Assembly (NCBI GenBank): GCA_021798075.1
Contig: JAJZYO010000191.1
Span: 1 to 5,020 of the forward strand
DNA from: Actinomycetes bacterium
GTDB lineage: Bacteria > Actinomycetota > Acidimicrobiia > Acidimicrobiales > Palsa-688
Direction of reading: 5' to 3'
DNA: 5,020 nucleotides
Made by a program: the position numbers and the translations under genes
Shown: in pieces, positions 1-5,020 of the stretch
How positions within the stretch are numbered: the first letter of the stretch is position 1
Layout of the letters: each line of letters starts with the position of its first letter
Notes under the pieces: generated by a model
Seen by the model: only the letters and a program-made list of their open reading frames with translations
What the model was told of the DNA's origin: nothing
The model's database searches: none

Positions 1-490
1 TGCCTCTCTCTGACCAGCTTGCGACCAGGGCGTAGGCATAGCCGCCCGAGACCTGCAGGCTCAGCAAGTCGGCGGGGCCTCCGGGTGCCGGCACTGGTAA
101 GACGGGCTGGCTCCACGTGGCGCCCCCGTCGTGGGTAGACCAGAGCGCGGGCCCCCAGGACCAGCCGTCTCTAGCGTTGGCAAAAGTCACCTGGCTCACG
201 GCTAGCGCGCGGCCAGAGCTGACCTCCCCGAGAGGGGCCTTCGGGGCGGGGAGCCCCACCCAGCTCTGCCCGCCGTCATAGGTCGCTACAAGCGAGGTGC
301 AGGGGGCGTGGGCACAGGGGGCGGTGCCCAGCACAAAGCCGACATCACCTGAGACGAAGCTGGCCGACGCCGGCTCGAAGTGCGAGGGCACCGGCCCAGA
401 GGCAGAGGCGGTCCCGGCCTGTCCGCCGAGCGTGACGAGCAAGCTGGCGGCGAGGAGCACAGTTGGGCGGCTGAGCCTTGTCCTGTTCAT
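1..490 (-). CDS. Secreted Asp-box (BNR-like) repeat protein, N-terminal part, cut by window edge
   Basis: The minus-strand frame is open from an ATG at 490-488 to the window edge, giving 163 residues with the C-terminus missing. Residues 1-30 form a typical Sec signal peptide: a basic start (MNRTRLSRP), a hydrophobic core (VLLAASLLVTL, about 11-21) and a probable signal peptidase I site after TASA (about residue 30). The mature part has two Asp-box motifs, TYDGGQSW (70-77) and THDGGATW (119-126). Each follows a short 'F..xxDGW/VGF..G' segment (about 45-55 and 103-113), the pattern of sialidase/BNR or Ycf48-like beta-propellers. Two cysteines at 59 and 64 could pair outside the cell. The start is supported by GAGGAG seven bases upstream. 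Asp boxes mark a fold, not an enzyme: no catalytic residues can be judged from this fragment, so sialidase activity should not be assumed. The gene is divergent from the regulator at 700. Confidence 0.85.
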   Translation of the reverse strand, partial: MNRTRLSRPTVLLAASLLVTLGGQAGTASASGPVPSHFEPASASFVSGDVGFVLGTAPCAHAPCTSLVATYDGGQSWVGLPAPKAPLGEVSSGRALAVSQVTFANARDGWSWGPALWSTHDGGATWSQPVLPVPAPGGPADLLSLQVSGGYAYALVASWSERG

Positions 491-497
491 GCTGTCG

Positions 498-503
498 CTC
501 CTC
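498..503 (-). promoter_or_regulatory. Ribosome binding site of the Asp-box protein gene
   Basis: The minus strand reads GAGGAG, seven bases before the ATG at 490-488. This purine-rich Shine-Dalgarno match, followed at once by a clean signal peptide, fixes the start of the secreted protein. Confidence 0.7.
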
Positions 504-550
504 GGGGCCTTCGGGTAGACGACGTGGCCGTCCCGCGCGAGGTTACAAGC

Positions 551-612
551 CCACTGGCCGCCATGTACCTGGCAGAAAGGAAGGGCGAGCCGAAAATGAC
601 CCACACCAGTGG
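551..612. repeat. Short spaced inverted repeat in the divergent intergenic region
   Basis: CCACTGG (551-557) and its exact reverse complement CCAGTGG (606-612) lie with centres 55 bp apart. The right arm directly abuts the candidate -35 box at 613. Seven-base arms this far apart can arise by chance. The placement between two divergent genes is the only reason to list it as a possible operator pair. Confidence 0.25.
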
Positions 613-640
613 CTGACGATTACTACGCGGGTGCTACGCT
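613..640 (+). promoter_or_regulatory. Candidate sigma70-like promoter for the NTPase/BTAD regulator
   Basis: CTGACG (613-618) resembles a -35 box and TACGCT (635-640) fits the TAnnnT form common in actinobacterial -10 boxes. They are 16 bases apart. Transcription would start near 647, leaving a leader of about 50 bases before the ATG at 700. The hexamers match the consensus only partly, and the call rests on spacing and position in the divergent intergenic region. Confidence 0.35.
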
Positions 641-686
641 ATGGCGCCAGAGCGCTGCTCCCGCGGCCCGTCACGGGAATTGGCCC

Positions 687-693
687 AAGGAGG
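687..693 (+). promoter_or_regulatory. Strong ribosome binding site that sets the regulator start at 700
   Basis: AAGGAGG lies six bases before the ATG at 700-702 and is a near-perfect Shine-Dalgarno sequence. It decides between this start and the earlier in-frame ATG at 478. That upstream start would require coding across the opposite gene's leader and its own promoter region, and would add residues that do not look like protein. Confidence 0.85.
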
Positions 694-699
694 TGCCCG

Positions 700-1911
700 A
701 TGGGTTTCCCGACAGAAGGGAACCCTCCCGGGGAGCTGTCGACCGTTCCGTGTGCCACGGCCGCAGGCGAGCCGTCACCCGCTCCCGGGCCGCACGCCTC
801 CCGTCGGGCCCCGACGGCGTCCCAAGGCGCCTACGCGTTGGAGACCCCGTTCATCCGTCGTAGGGCCGAGATCGCAGACCTTGCGCGCCTTGCCGAAAGG
901 GCCCGCCTGGTCTCTGTGGTCGGGCTGGCCGGTAGCGGCAAGACCAGGTTGGTGAGCGAACTGCTGCGGCAGTCACCAACCCCGGGACGGCACCAGGTCG
1001 TCTCGCTCGGCCTCGAAGGCTGCTCCGGGCCCGGGCAGCTGACGCGGGCGCTGCTGGCAAGCGCCTGTGCAACCTACGACCCCATCGACAGCACCGGCTG
1101 CTTTGTCGGCACGGGTCCCGTCCCGCTCCGCGCCAACATGGCCTCGCCCAGGACCGGCAGTCGAGAGCTCAGTGGCGGCCCGGGCAGCCGAACAGCCGTC
1201 CGGCCAGGCGCAGGTACTGAAGGAACCGCCATGGCCAGGGAACTGCTGCGGGTTTTCCAACTATCCGAGGCACTTGTTGTGCTCGACTCCTGCGATGCCC
1301 TCGGCCCCGAAGCGCTCCAGCTCCTCGGGCGTCTCATCGACACGTCCCGGCACCTCTGCCTGCTCGCCACGAGCCAGTGGCCGCTGCGCCTTGCCGGGGA
1401 GCACGTCCTGCGCCTACACCCCCTGGCGGTACCGGAGCAGGAGCACCTCAGCCCTGACGAGCTCTTGCGGTACGAGGGGCCACAGCTCCTTCTCGCGGCA
1501 GCCGGGGCTCCCGCGCGTCCGCCTTTCCGGGTCGAAGACGACGCTACCGCGGCGACAGTCGCCCGCCTGTGCCGTCACGTCGGGGGACTGCCCCTCGGCC
1601 TCGAGGTCGTCGGGCGGATGGTGGCGACCGAGGGCCTGGAGCCGCTCGCCGGCCGGCTGGGCCAAGGGAGCCATTGCCTCGGCTGCGGGCATGGGTACGA
1701 ACCGCAACGCGCACGGCTCGTAGCGTCCCTCGACCGCTGCTTGGGCCGCCTCGGCCCGCTGCAACGCCAGCTCGTGGACCAGCTGGCGGTCCTGCCGGCC
1801 GGCGCCGACATCGACCGGCTGGCCAAGGGGACCGCGAGGTGCTCTCGGAGGGCCGCGCCTGGCTCGACCGTTGCCTCGGTGCCACCCTCGCGCTGGGCGA
1901 TGCACTACTGA
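700..1911 (+). CDS. STAND/NB-ARC-type NTPase, N-terminal half of a frame-broken BTAD regulator
   Basis: The frame reads 403 codons from the ATG at 700, but family-like sequence ends near residue 376 (about 1825). Visible motifs are Walker A GLAGSGKT (75-82), a Walker B-like strand ALVVLDSCD (191-199), the sensor strand LLATSQ (221-226) followed by WPLRLAGE, and the GLPL motif GGLPLGLEVVGR (about 295-306). Next comes the start of a winged-helix segment, ASLDRCLGRLGPLQRQLVDQ. Together these match the NB-ARC/AfsR-type NTPase module of actinobacterial regulators, which couples nucleotide binding to a switch. The last 27 or so residues are an out-of-frame tail, because the true continuation is in another frame (next entry). 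Residues about 125-180 form a Gly/Pro/Ser/Arg-rich insertion unlike the family. The first 40 or so residues look disordered. The product alone would be an NTPase with no DNA-binding output, so the gene is probably damaged or expressed by an unusual route. Confidence 0.75.
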   Translation: MGFPTEGNPPGELSTVPCATAAGEPSPAPGPHASRRAPTASQGAYALETPFIRRRAEIADLARLAERARLVSVVGLAGSGKTRLVSELLRQSPTPGRHQVVSLGLEGCSGPGQLTRALLASACATYDPIDSTGCFVGTGPVPLRANMASPRTGSRELSGGPGSRTAVRPGAGTEGTAMARELLRVFQLSEALVVLDSCDALGPEALQLLGRLIDTSRHLCLLATSQWPLRLAGEHVLRLHPLAVPEQEHLSPDELLRYEGPQLLLAAAGAPARPPFRVEDDATAATVARLCRHVGGLPLGLEVVGRMVATEGLEPLAGRLGQGSHCLGCGHGYEPQRARLVASLDRCLGRLGPLQRQLVDQLAVLPAGADIDRLAKGTARCSRRAAPGSTVASVPPSRWAMHY

Positions 1912-3428
1912 GAGCGCAGCTGCTGGACGGCCTGGGGATGCTGGCGTGGCGGCAGGGCGACCTGGCCGTCGCCGTCCCCGCTTTTACGGAAGCCCTTGCC
2001 TTGGTGAAAAGCGAGCAGCATGGTGGCTTGGCGATGACCGGTCGGCTGCACAACCACCTCGGCCTGGCGAAACTGTTCGCAGGCGACGTGCAGGGAAGCA
2101 TGAGCGCCTTCGAAATGAGCCTCGTGGAGCTCGAGGCAGCGCGGTGCCCTGGCGAGGCGGCCGCAGTCAGCGCGAACCTCGCCCTCGCCGCCATCGAAGA
2201 GGGAAGGCTGGCGGACGCTCTCGCCCTGCTGGAAACGGCCCTCGTGGTGCAAGCCGCCGTGGGTGACCTCCACGGCCAGGCGATATGCCTCCTGCACCGC
2301 GCCATCGCGAGGTATTACGTGGGCTCCTGGTCGGGCGCAGCCAGGGACGCCAGGGAGGCAGCCGGCACTTTCGACCATCTGGGTGACCAGCGCAACCTGG
2401 CGTTCAGCATCCTCGTGCTGGCGGCCTGTCTGGCGGACCAGGACCCCGGGTTGTCCCTCGAGCTGGCCGGCTTGGGCAAGGCCGTCTGCGCCCGCCTCGA
2501 GACGCACCTGCCCGGCGCCTGGGCGGGCCGCCTGGAGCAGGCCATGCGCCCCGCGGAGGCCGCCCTGGGCCCCAGGGCTGGCCACCTGGAGCGCCAGGGA
2601 GCCGGCCTGGCCGCCTCGGTGGCCCTGGAGATCGCGGACGCGAGCCTCGTCAGGACGGCTGCGGCCAGCCCCGGCTCCTCACCACTCGCCAGAGCTCGGC
2701 ATACCTGGGCTGGGGTGCAGGTGCTCGGCCGCTACCGGGTCACCCGCTACGCGGAGACCGTGAAGCTCCCCCCTCAGGTCGCCAACCTATTGAAGCTGGT
2801 CGCCTGCCACGGCGGTTCGGCACACGTCGAAGAAGTCATCGAAGCGCTCTGGCCGGAGGTGAGCCCCGGGCTCGGCCGGCGCCGGCTGCGCAACGTCCTG
2901 GCGAAGCTCGTGAGCACGGGAGGGCCTTTGCTAGAACGCCGGGGCGACCTCATAGCCCTCGCCGAGGGGGTTGACCTCGACTCGGCGACCTTCGAAACCA
3001 CCGCCCGCGAAGCGCTTAGCCTGTTCGCGGACGCCGACTACAGCGCAGGGTCAGCCGCTGCCCGCGCCGCGGAGGCGCTCTATAAAGGCGATCTCCTGCC
3101 TACTGACCCGTACGCGCCCTGGTCAGAATGGCCGCGCCGCCGGCTGGGCGCCCTTAGGTTGCGCCTGCTCGACGCTTGGGCAGCGGCCGCCCAGAAGACC
3201 GACCCCCCTGCCGCGGAGGAGTGCCTGCGCCTCGCCATCATGGCCGACCCGGCCGACGAGGCAAGGTACCTCATGCTGGCCAGGCTCCTCCAAGGCGCCG
3301 GCAGGAGCGGGGCTGCGCTGGAGGTGCTGCGCCAGGCAAAGTCGTGGGCAGAACACCTTGGGCTCGCCGCCTCGGCGGCGCTCCTGGGGGCGGAGGCCGA
3401 GCTGGCTGGTGAGGGCCGCTCGACATGA
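1839..3428 (+). CDS. TPR + C-terminal winged-helix/BTAD regulator, C-terminal half of the broken gene
   Basis: This frame carries the rest of the regulator. From about 1842 to 2690 it encodes tetratricopeptide-like helical pairs, beginning LSEGRAWLDRCLG and continuing through GMLAWRQGDLAVAVPAFTEAL, HLGLAKLFAGDVQGSMSAFE and ALAAIEEGRLADALALLE. From about 2715 to 2975 comes an OmpR-like winged helix (VLGRYRVTRY, then LPPQVANLLKLVACHGG, EALWPEV and RRRLRNVLAKL). From about 2985 to 3380 comes a bacterial transcriptional activator domain (ALYKGDLLPTDPYAPW, then LRLAIMADPADEARYLMLAR and GRSGAALEVLRQA). Winged helix plus BTAD is the DNA-binding core of SARP regulators. Here it is at the C-terminus, not the N-terminus as in AfsR or DnrI. 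The start is uncertain. GTG at 1839 has AAGGGG eight bases before it and would give 529 residues; ATG at 1938 is a later option. An in-frame ATG at 1569 would precede it only with noncoding-looking sequence. The reading overlaps the upstream ORF by 73 bases. Confidence 0.75.
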   Translation: MLSEGRAWLDRCLGATLALGDALLRAQLLDGLGMLAWRQGDLAVAVPAFTEALALVKSEQHGGLAMTGRLHNHLGLAKLFAGDVQGSMSAFEMSLVELEAARCPGEAAAVSANLALAAIEEGRLADALALLETALVVQAAVGDLHGQAICLLHRAIARYYVGSWSGAARDAREAAGTFDHLGDQRNLAFSILVLAACLADQDPGLSLELAGLGKAVCARLETHLPGAWAGRLEQAMRPAEAALGPRAGHLERQGAGLAASVALEIADASLVRTAAASPGSSPLARARHTWAGVQVLGRYRVTRYAETVKLPPQVANLLKLVACHGGSAHVEEVIEALWPEVSPGLGRRRLRNVLAKLVSTGGPLLERRGDLIALAEGVDLDSATFETTAREALSLFADADYSAGSAAARAAEALYKGDLLPTDPYAPWSEWPRRRLGALRLRLLDAWAAAAQKTDPPAAEECLRLAIMADPADEARYLMLARLLQGAGRSGAALEVLRQAKSWAEHLGLAASAALLGAEAELAGEGRST

Positions 3429-3473
3429 AACGACCAGCGACGGACCAGTGCACCCTCGCCGGCCGGGCCCGCC
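3429..3473. other. Convergent gap between the regulator and the membrane-protein pair
   Basis: Only 45 bases separate the stop codons of the plus-strand regulator and the minus-strand membrane gene. The gap contains a G/C-rich stretch (about 3459-3473). I see no stem-loop followed by a T run, so no intrinsic terminator can be called for either strand. Confidence 0.5.
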
Positions 3474-4019
3474 TCAGCCCCCTGCATCCTCGCCAGGGCC
3501 TTCCCCCTGGTAGCGAGCGACGGTGAAGGCCATCACCGTGGGCACGTCGACCGCGAACACGACCAAGGTCGCGACGAGCACTGCCAGGGTCGCGCCAGAC
3601 GTGCCGTCCTTGACGAAGACGAACATGAGCATGCCGGCGATGACCGCATAGGCGAGCAACGCCCACCGCACCACGAGGAAGAACGCCCCCCACGCGAAGG
3701 GCCGGGCCCGGCTCAGGGCCACGACGGCCACCGTGGTGAGCACGGCGCCCGCGGCCAGCAACCCGATGGGCGGCCCGAGCGGAGGACGGTCGGGGAGGTG
3801 GGCGGCCATGAGCACGCCTCCCGTCAGCATCAACGCCAGGGATGCGACCACCAGCTCGGTAACCGGGGGGAGCCGGTCGCCCCCCCGGGCCGTCGCCCCC
3901 GCCGCCCCTTGTGGCCGGGCATAACGGCTCTCTCCACCCGGGGGGCCGTCACCAGGCGACCGGCCGCTGCCACCGGCCGGACCGACATTGCCGCCATCGG
4001 GGGTCTCGGGAGGGGTCAT
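3474..4019 (-). CDS. Membrane protein with four predicted helices and a disordered Pro/Gly N-terminus
   Basis: The protein is 181 residues from ATG 4019-4017 to TGA 3476-3474. I do not recognise the family. Residues 1-50 are rich in Gly, Pro and charged residues (MTPPETPDGGNVGPAGG onward) and look disordered. Four hydrophobic segments follow: about 55-74 (ELVVASLALMLTGGVLMAAH), 83-102 (PIGLLAAGAVLTTVAVVALS), 109-136 (AWGAFFLVVRWALLAYAVIA onward) and 143-168 (ATLAVLVATLVVFAVDVPTV onward). A short Gly/Glu-rich tail ends the chain. Buried charged residues R118 and D158 in helices three and four are notable. The start codon overlaps the upstream gene's stop as ATGA, so translation is probably coupled and the longer in-frame extension to 4478 is rejected. 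That extension would run through the coding sequence of the neighbour. With its partner it may form a membrane complex, but this is inference from gene order. Confidence 0.75.
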   Translation of the reverse strand: MTPPETPDGGNVGPAGGSGRSPGDGPPGGESRYARPQGAAGATARGGDRLPPVTELVVASLALMLTGGVLMAAHLPDRPPLGPPIGLLAAGAVLTTVAVVALSRARPFAWGAFFLVVRWALLAYAVIAGMLMFVFVKDGTSGATLAVLVATLVVFAVDVPTVMAFTVARYQGEGPGEDAGG

Positions 4020-4669
4020 GACGTCGCCAGCCTCGTCATTATCACGAGCGTCGCCACTTGCATGGCCCCCGTGATGCCGGCAGTAGCGATGAAACGGCGC
4101 ATCAGACGCCCGATCACCTCGCCGTTGGGCCGGGGCTTTTTGAGCTCGAACAGGACGGCAAGGTTGGCTGGCTCTAGCAGCCCGAGGGCGATGACGGCCA
4201 TGATGGCCACGACCACGAACGAGGCGACGACCCACCCGTGGTAGGGGTACGTGCTGGAAAGGTAGCCGACGTACCGGGCGAGCTGGAACCCGCTGGCGAG
4301 CGTGCACAGCACCACCGTCGGCATTATGAGTATGAGCTTGGGCATGAGCCTCGTCGTCAGCTCGATGCGTGCCGGCACCGACAGGCGGCCCAGGATAGGG
4401 CCGAGCACGAAGCCGAGGAACAGGTCGAGGGTTGTCCATATACCCCCGCCGACGACGTGGAAGAAGTCGATGGCCCACAGTTTGTTGGCCGCTATCGCCA
4501 CCACCAGCCCGGCCAGTACCGCGGCCACGACGGGCAGCGCGCGCAGCGGGATGATCTGGAAGTCACGAGGCACCGGCACGTCCGGTGCCCCGGCGTGGAC
4601 CGACCTGGCGAAGCGAGGTCCCGCCTCCTCGAGCGTCACGGCCCCAGGCTTTTGTGCGACGTCTGCCAT
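4016..4669 (-). CDS. Membrane protein with five predicted helices, first gene of a coupled pair
   Basis: The protein is 217 residues from ATG 4669-4667 to TGA 4018-4016. The first 40 residues are hydrophilic and probably cytoplasmic. Hydrophobic segments lie at about 44-62 (ALPVVAAVLAGLVVAIAAN), 68-93 (DFFHVVGGGIWTTLDLFLGF onward), 110-132 (PKLILIMPTVVLCTLASGFQ onward), 145-173 (GWVVASFVVVAIMAVIALGL onward) and 193-212. The second helix, with its FHVVGGGIW motif, and the third, ending in SGFQLAR, recall DUF2269/CopD-like membrane proteins, where a helix histidine can bind heme or metal. This is a resemblance by eye only, and H71 is the residue to test. GGAGGT nine bases upstream supports the start. 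The next gene begins inside this gene's stop codon (ATGA). I cannot assign a substrate or pathway. Confidence 0.8.
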   Translation of the reverse strand: MADVAQKPGAVTLEEAGPRFARSVHAGAPDVPVPRDFQIIPLRALPVVAAVLAGLVVAIAANKLWAIDFFHVVGGGIWTTLDLFLGFVLGPILGRLSVPARIELTTRLMPKLILIMPTVVLCTLASGFQLARYVGYLSSTYPYHGWVVASFVVVAIMAVIALGLLEPANLAVLFELKKPRPNGEVIGRLMRRFIATAGITGAMQVATLVIMTRLATS

Positions 4670-4678
4670 CGCCTAGCT

Positions 4679-4684
4679 ACCTCC
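4679..4684 (-). promoter_or_regulatory. Ribosome binding site of the membrane-protein pair
   Basis: The minus strand reads GGAGGT, nine bases before the ATG at 4669-4667. It supports this start. The second gene of the pair has no comparable site and probably relies on coupling through the ATGA overlap. Confidence 0.65.
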
Positions 4685-4705
4685 CCCATAGTTTGCCCTC
4701 ATAGT
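4683..4705. repeat. Direct repeat of 10 bp just upstream of the membrane-pair start
   Basis: CCCCCATAGT (4683-4692) and CCCTCATAGT (4696-4705) agree at nine of ten bases with a 13-bp period. A shorter copy, CCCTCAT, follows at 4717-4723. The first copy touches the ribosome binding site. The position would suit an operator or translational control element for the minus-strand pair, but no binding factor can be named. Confidence 0.35.
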
Positions 4706-4840
4706 CAGGTCAGTCTCCCTCATCCTTCATGGCCCGGCTGCGTGCCGGCACCTGGCCCAGCCAGCTCTGCCGTGCCCCGACCAGCACCTTGGTGCCGTGA
4801 GCAGCACCCGTGCACCTCCCTCACTGCAATATGGTGCTCC

Positions 4841-4874
4841 TAGACCTTGCGCACGGCTAGACCTTGTGCACGGC
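4841..4874. repeat. 17-bp tandem duplication spanning a stop codon
   Basis: Two adjacent 17-bp units, TAGACCTTGCGCACGGC (4841-4857) and TAGACCTTGTGCACGGC (4858-4874), differ at one base. On the minus strand the second unit encodes the last residues (AVHKV) of the beta-helix protein, and the TAG stop (4859-4857) lies on the junction. The extra copy is therefore in the 3' untranslated region. It looks like a slippage duplication. Confidence 0.85.
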
Positions 4875-5020
4875 GGTTTGCACTCCCCGGAAGGAGTTGG
4901 TCGTCGCCCCGAGCACGCTGACTGGTGCCGAGTACCAGATCCCGTAACTGTCACCAGAGATGGTGTTGCCCCGGACGGCGATTGTCAAGGGGCCGATGGA
5001 ACCTACCAGCACGCCGGTCG
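4857..5020 (-). CDS. C-terminal end of a probable right-handed beta-helix protein, cut by window edge
   Basis: A minus-strand frame enters at the right edge and ends at TAG 4859-4857, leaving 53 residues. The sequence includes TGVLVGSIGPLTIAVRGNTI, SGDSYGIWYSAPVSVLGATT and NSFRGVQTAVHKV. The 'gN.Isg..yGIw' pattern, with short beta strands and Asn/Gly turns, is typical of the final coils of NosD/pectate-lyase-like parallel beta-helix proteins, often secreted. Only the last coils are visible, so enzyme class, signal peptide and length are unknown. The local base composition is less GC-rich than in the neighbouring genes. The gene is followed on the same strand by the membrane pair after 187 bases. 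Confidence 0.7.
   Translation of the reverse strand, partial: TGVLVGSIGPLTIAVRGNTISGDSYGIWYSAPVSVLGATTNSFRGVQTAVHKV

Larger units (their letters stand above)
700..3428 (+). pseudogene. Whole NB-ARC-TPR-BTAD regulator locus, probably frameshifted and internally deleted
   Basis: The two ORFs at 700-1911 and 1839-3428 together give one regulator of roughly 900 residues if joined near 1827. The N-terminal half ends just inside the winged helix that normally follows an NB-ARC domain (LAVLPAGADIDRLAK). The C-terminal half resumes at the helix that opens the TPR array (EVLSEGRAWLDRCLG). In family members from general knowledge, these points are usually well over a hundred residues apart. A deletion whose length is not a multiple of three would explain both the missing segment and the frame change. 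One extra base in the GGGG run at 1827-1830 would restore a continuous frame, so a sequencing or assembly indel, or decay of an already shortened gene, is also possible. The downstream half keeps a long open frame and good codon use, so any damage is recent or the half is still used. Confidence 0.55.
4670..4856. other. Intergenic region between the beta-helix gene and the membrane pair
   Basis: These 187 bases hold no convincing gene. They contain the perfect palindrome GTGCCGGCAC (4742-4751) and alternating GCACC and GGTGC words (4784-4788, 4791-4795, 4804-4808, 4833-4837) that can pair in more than one way. There is no T run typical of an intrinsic terminator. I could not find a persuasive promoter for the membrane pair on the minus strand. 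Confidence 0.4.

Noticed and set aside
540..567. Promoter for the minus-strand Asp-box gene (TAACCT as -10)
   Set aside because: There is a TAnnnT hexamer on the minus strand at 545-540, but no acceptable -35 box at the right distance.
478..699. In-frame upstream extension of the regulator to an ATG at 478
   Set aside because: It overlaps the start and leader of the divergent gene, lacks a ribosome binding site and reads as Arg/Gly-rich noncoding sequence. The AAGGAGG before 700 is far better.
1569..1838. Upstream extension of the BTAD half to an ATG at 1569
   Set aside because: This stretch overlaps clear GLPL-containing NTPase coding sequence in another frame, and its translation is Arg/Pro/Gly-rich shadow.
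1905..2585. Long minus-strand ORFs opposite the TPR and NTPase regions
   Set aside because: They mirror strong plus-strand coding sequence with high third-position GC. The translations are low-complexity, without domains or ribosome binding sites.
3429..3473. Bidirectional terminator in the convergent gap
   Set aside because: The G/C-rich words do not form a stem with a workable loop, and there is no T run on either strand.
4020..4478. Extension of the second membrane gene to an ATG at 4478
   Set aside because: It would lie entirely inside the first membrane gene in another frame and adds an Arg/His-rich, non-protein-like sequence. The ATGA overlap is the natural start.
4727..4808. Small minus-strand ORF starting at a GTG after GGGAGG, about 26 codons
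   Set aside because: It has a fair ribosome binding site, but the product (MLLTAPRCWSGHGRAGWARC onward) resembles nothing known and lies in a GC-rich, repeat-rich spacer. There is no further support for a leader peptide.

Overview
The window is GC-rich throughout, with strong G/C preference at third codon positions. It carries a SARP-type (BTAD) regulator and secreted repeat proteins with Ala/Gly/Pro-rich translations. This fits a high-GC actinobacterium. An acidimicrobial or similar environmental lineage is a guess from the style of the secreted proteins; there is no rRNA or marker gene to settle it.

Layout, left to right. (1) Positions 1-490, minus strand: the N-terminal 163 residues of a secreted protein with a signal peptide and two Asp-box (BNR) motifs, cut by the left edge. 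(2) Positions 491-699: a divergent intergenic region with a plausible plus-strand promoter and clear ribosome binding sites for both flanking genes. (3) Positions 700-3428, plus strand: one large regulator reading as NB-ARC-type NTPase, then TPR repeats, then a C-terminal winged helix and BTAD. The reading frame breaks near 1825-1840. At that same point the end of the NTPase winged-helix region and the linker normally found before the TPRs seem to be missing. It therefore reads as two overlapping ORFs, 700-1911 and about 1839-3428. (4) Positions 4669-3474, minus strand: two integral membrane proteins with no recognised function, joined by an ATGA stop/start overlap, so a translationally coupled pair. 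(5) Positions 5020-4857, minus strand: the last 53 residues of what looks like a right-handed beta-helix protein, cut by the right edge. A 17-bp tandem duplication sits on its stop codon.

Functionally, the regulator belongs to the STAND class, whose members use ATP or nucleotide state to gate a DNA-binding output. Its divergent placement makes the secreted Asp-box protein or the regulator gene itself the first candidate targets, but no operator is proven. The membrane pair faces the regulator tail to tail and is probably an independent unit.

The most notable points are the unusual position of the DNA-binding/BTAD module at the C-terminus, and the combined frame break and internal loss in that gene. 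I did not find a phage, CRISPR array, transposon, RNA gene or defence island here.
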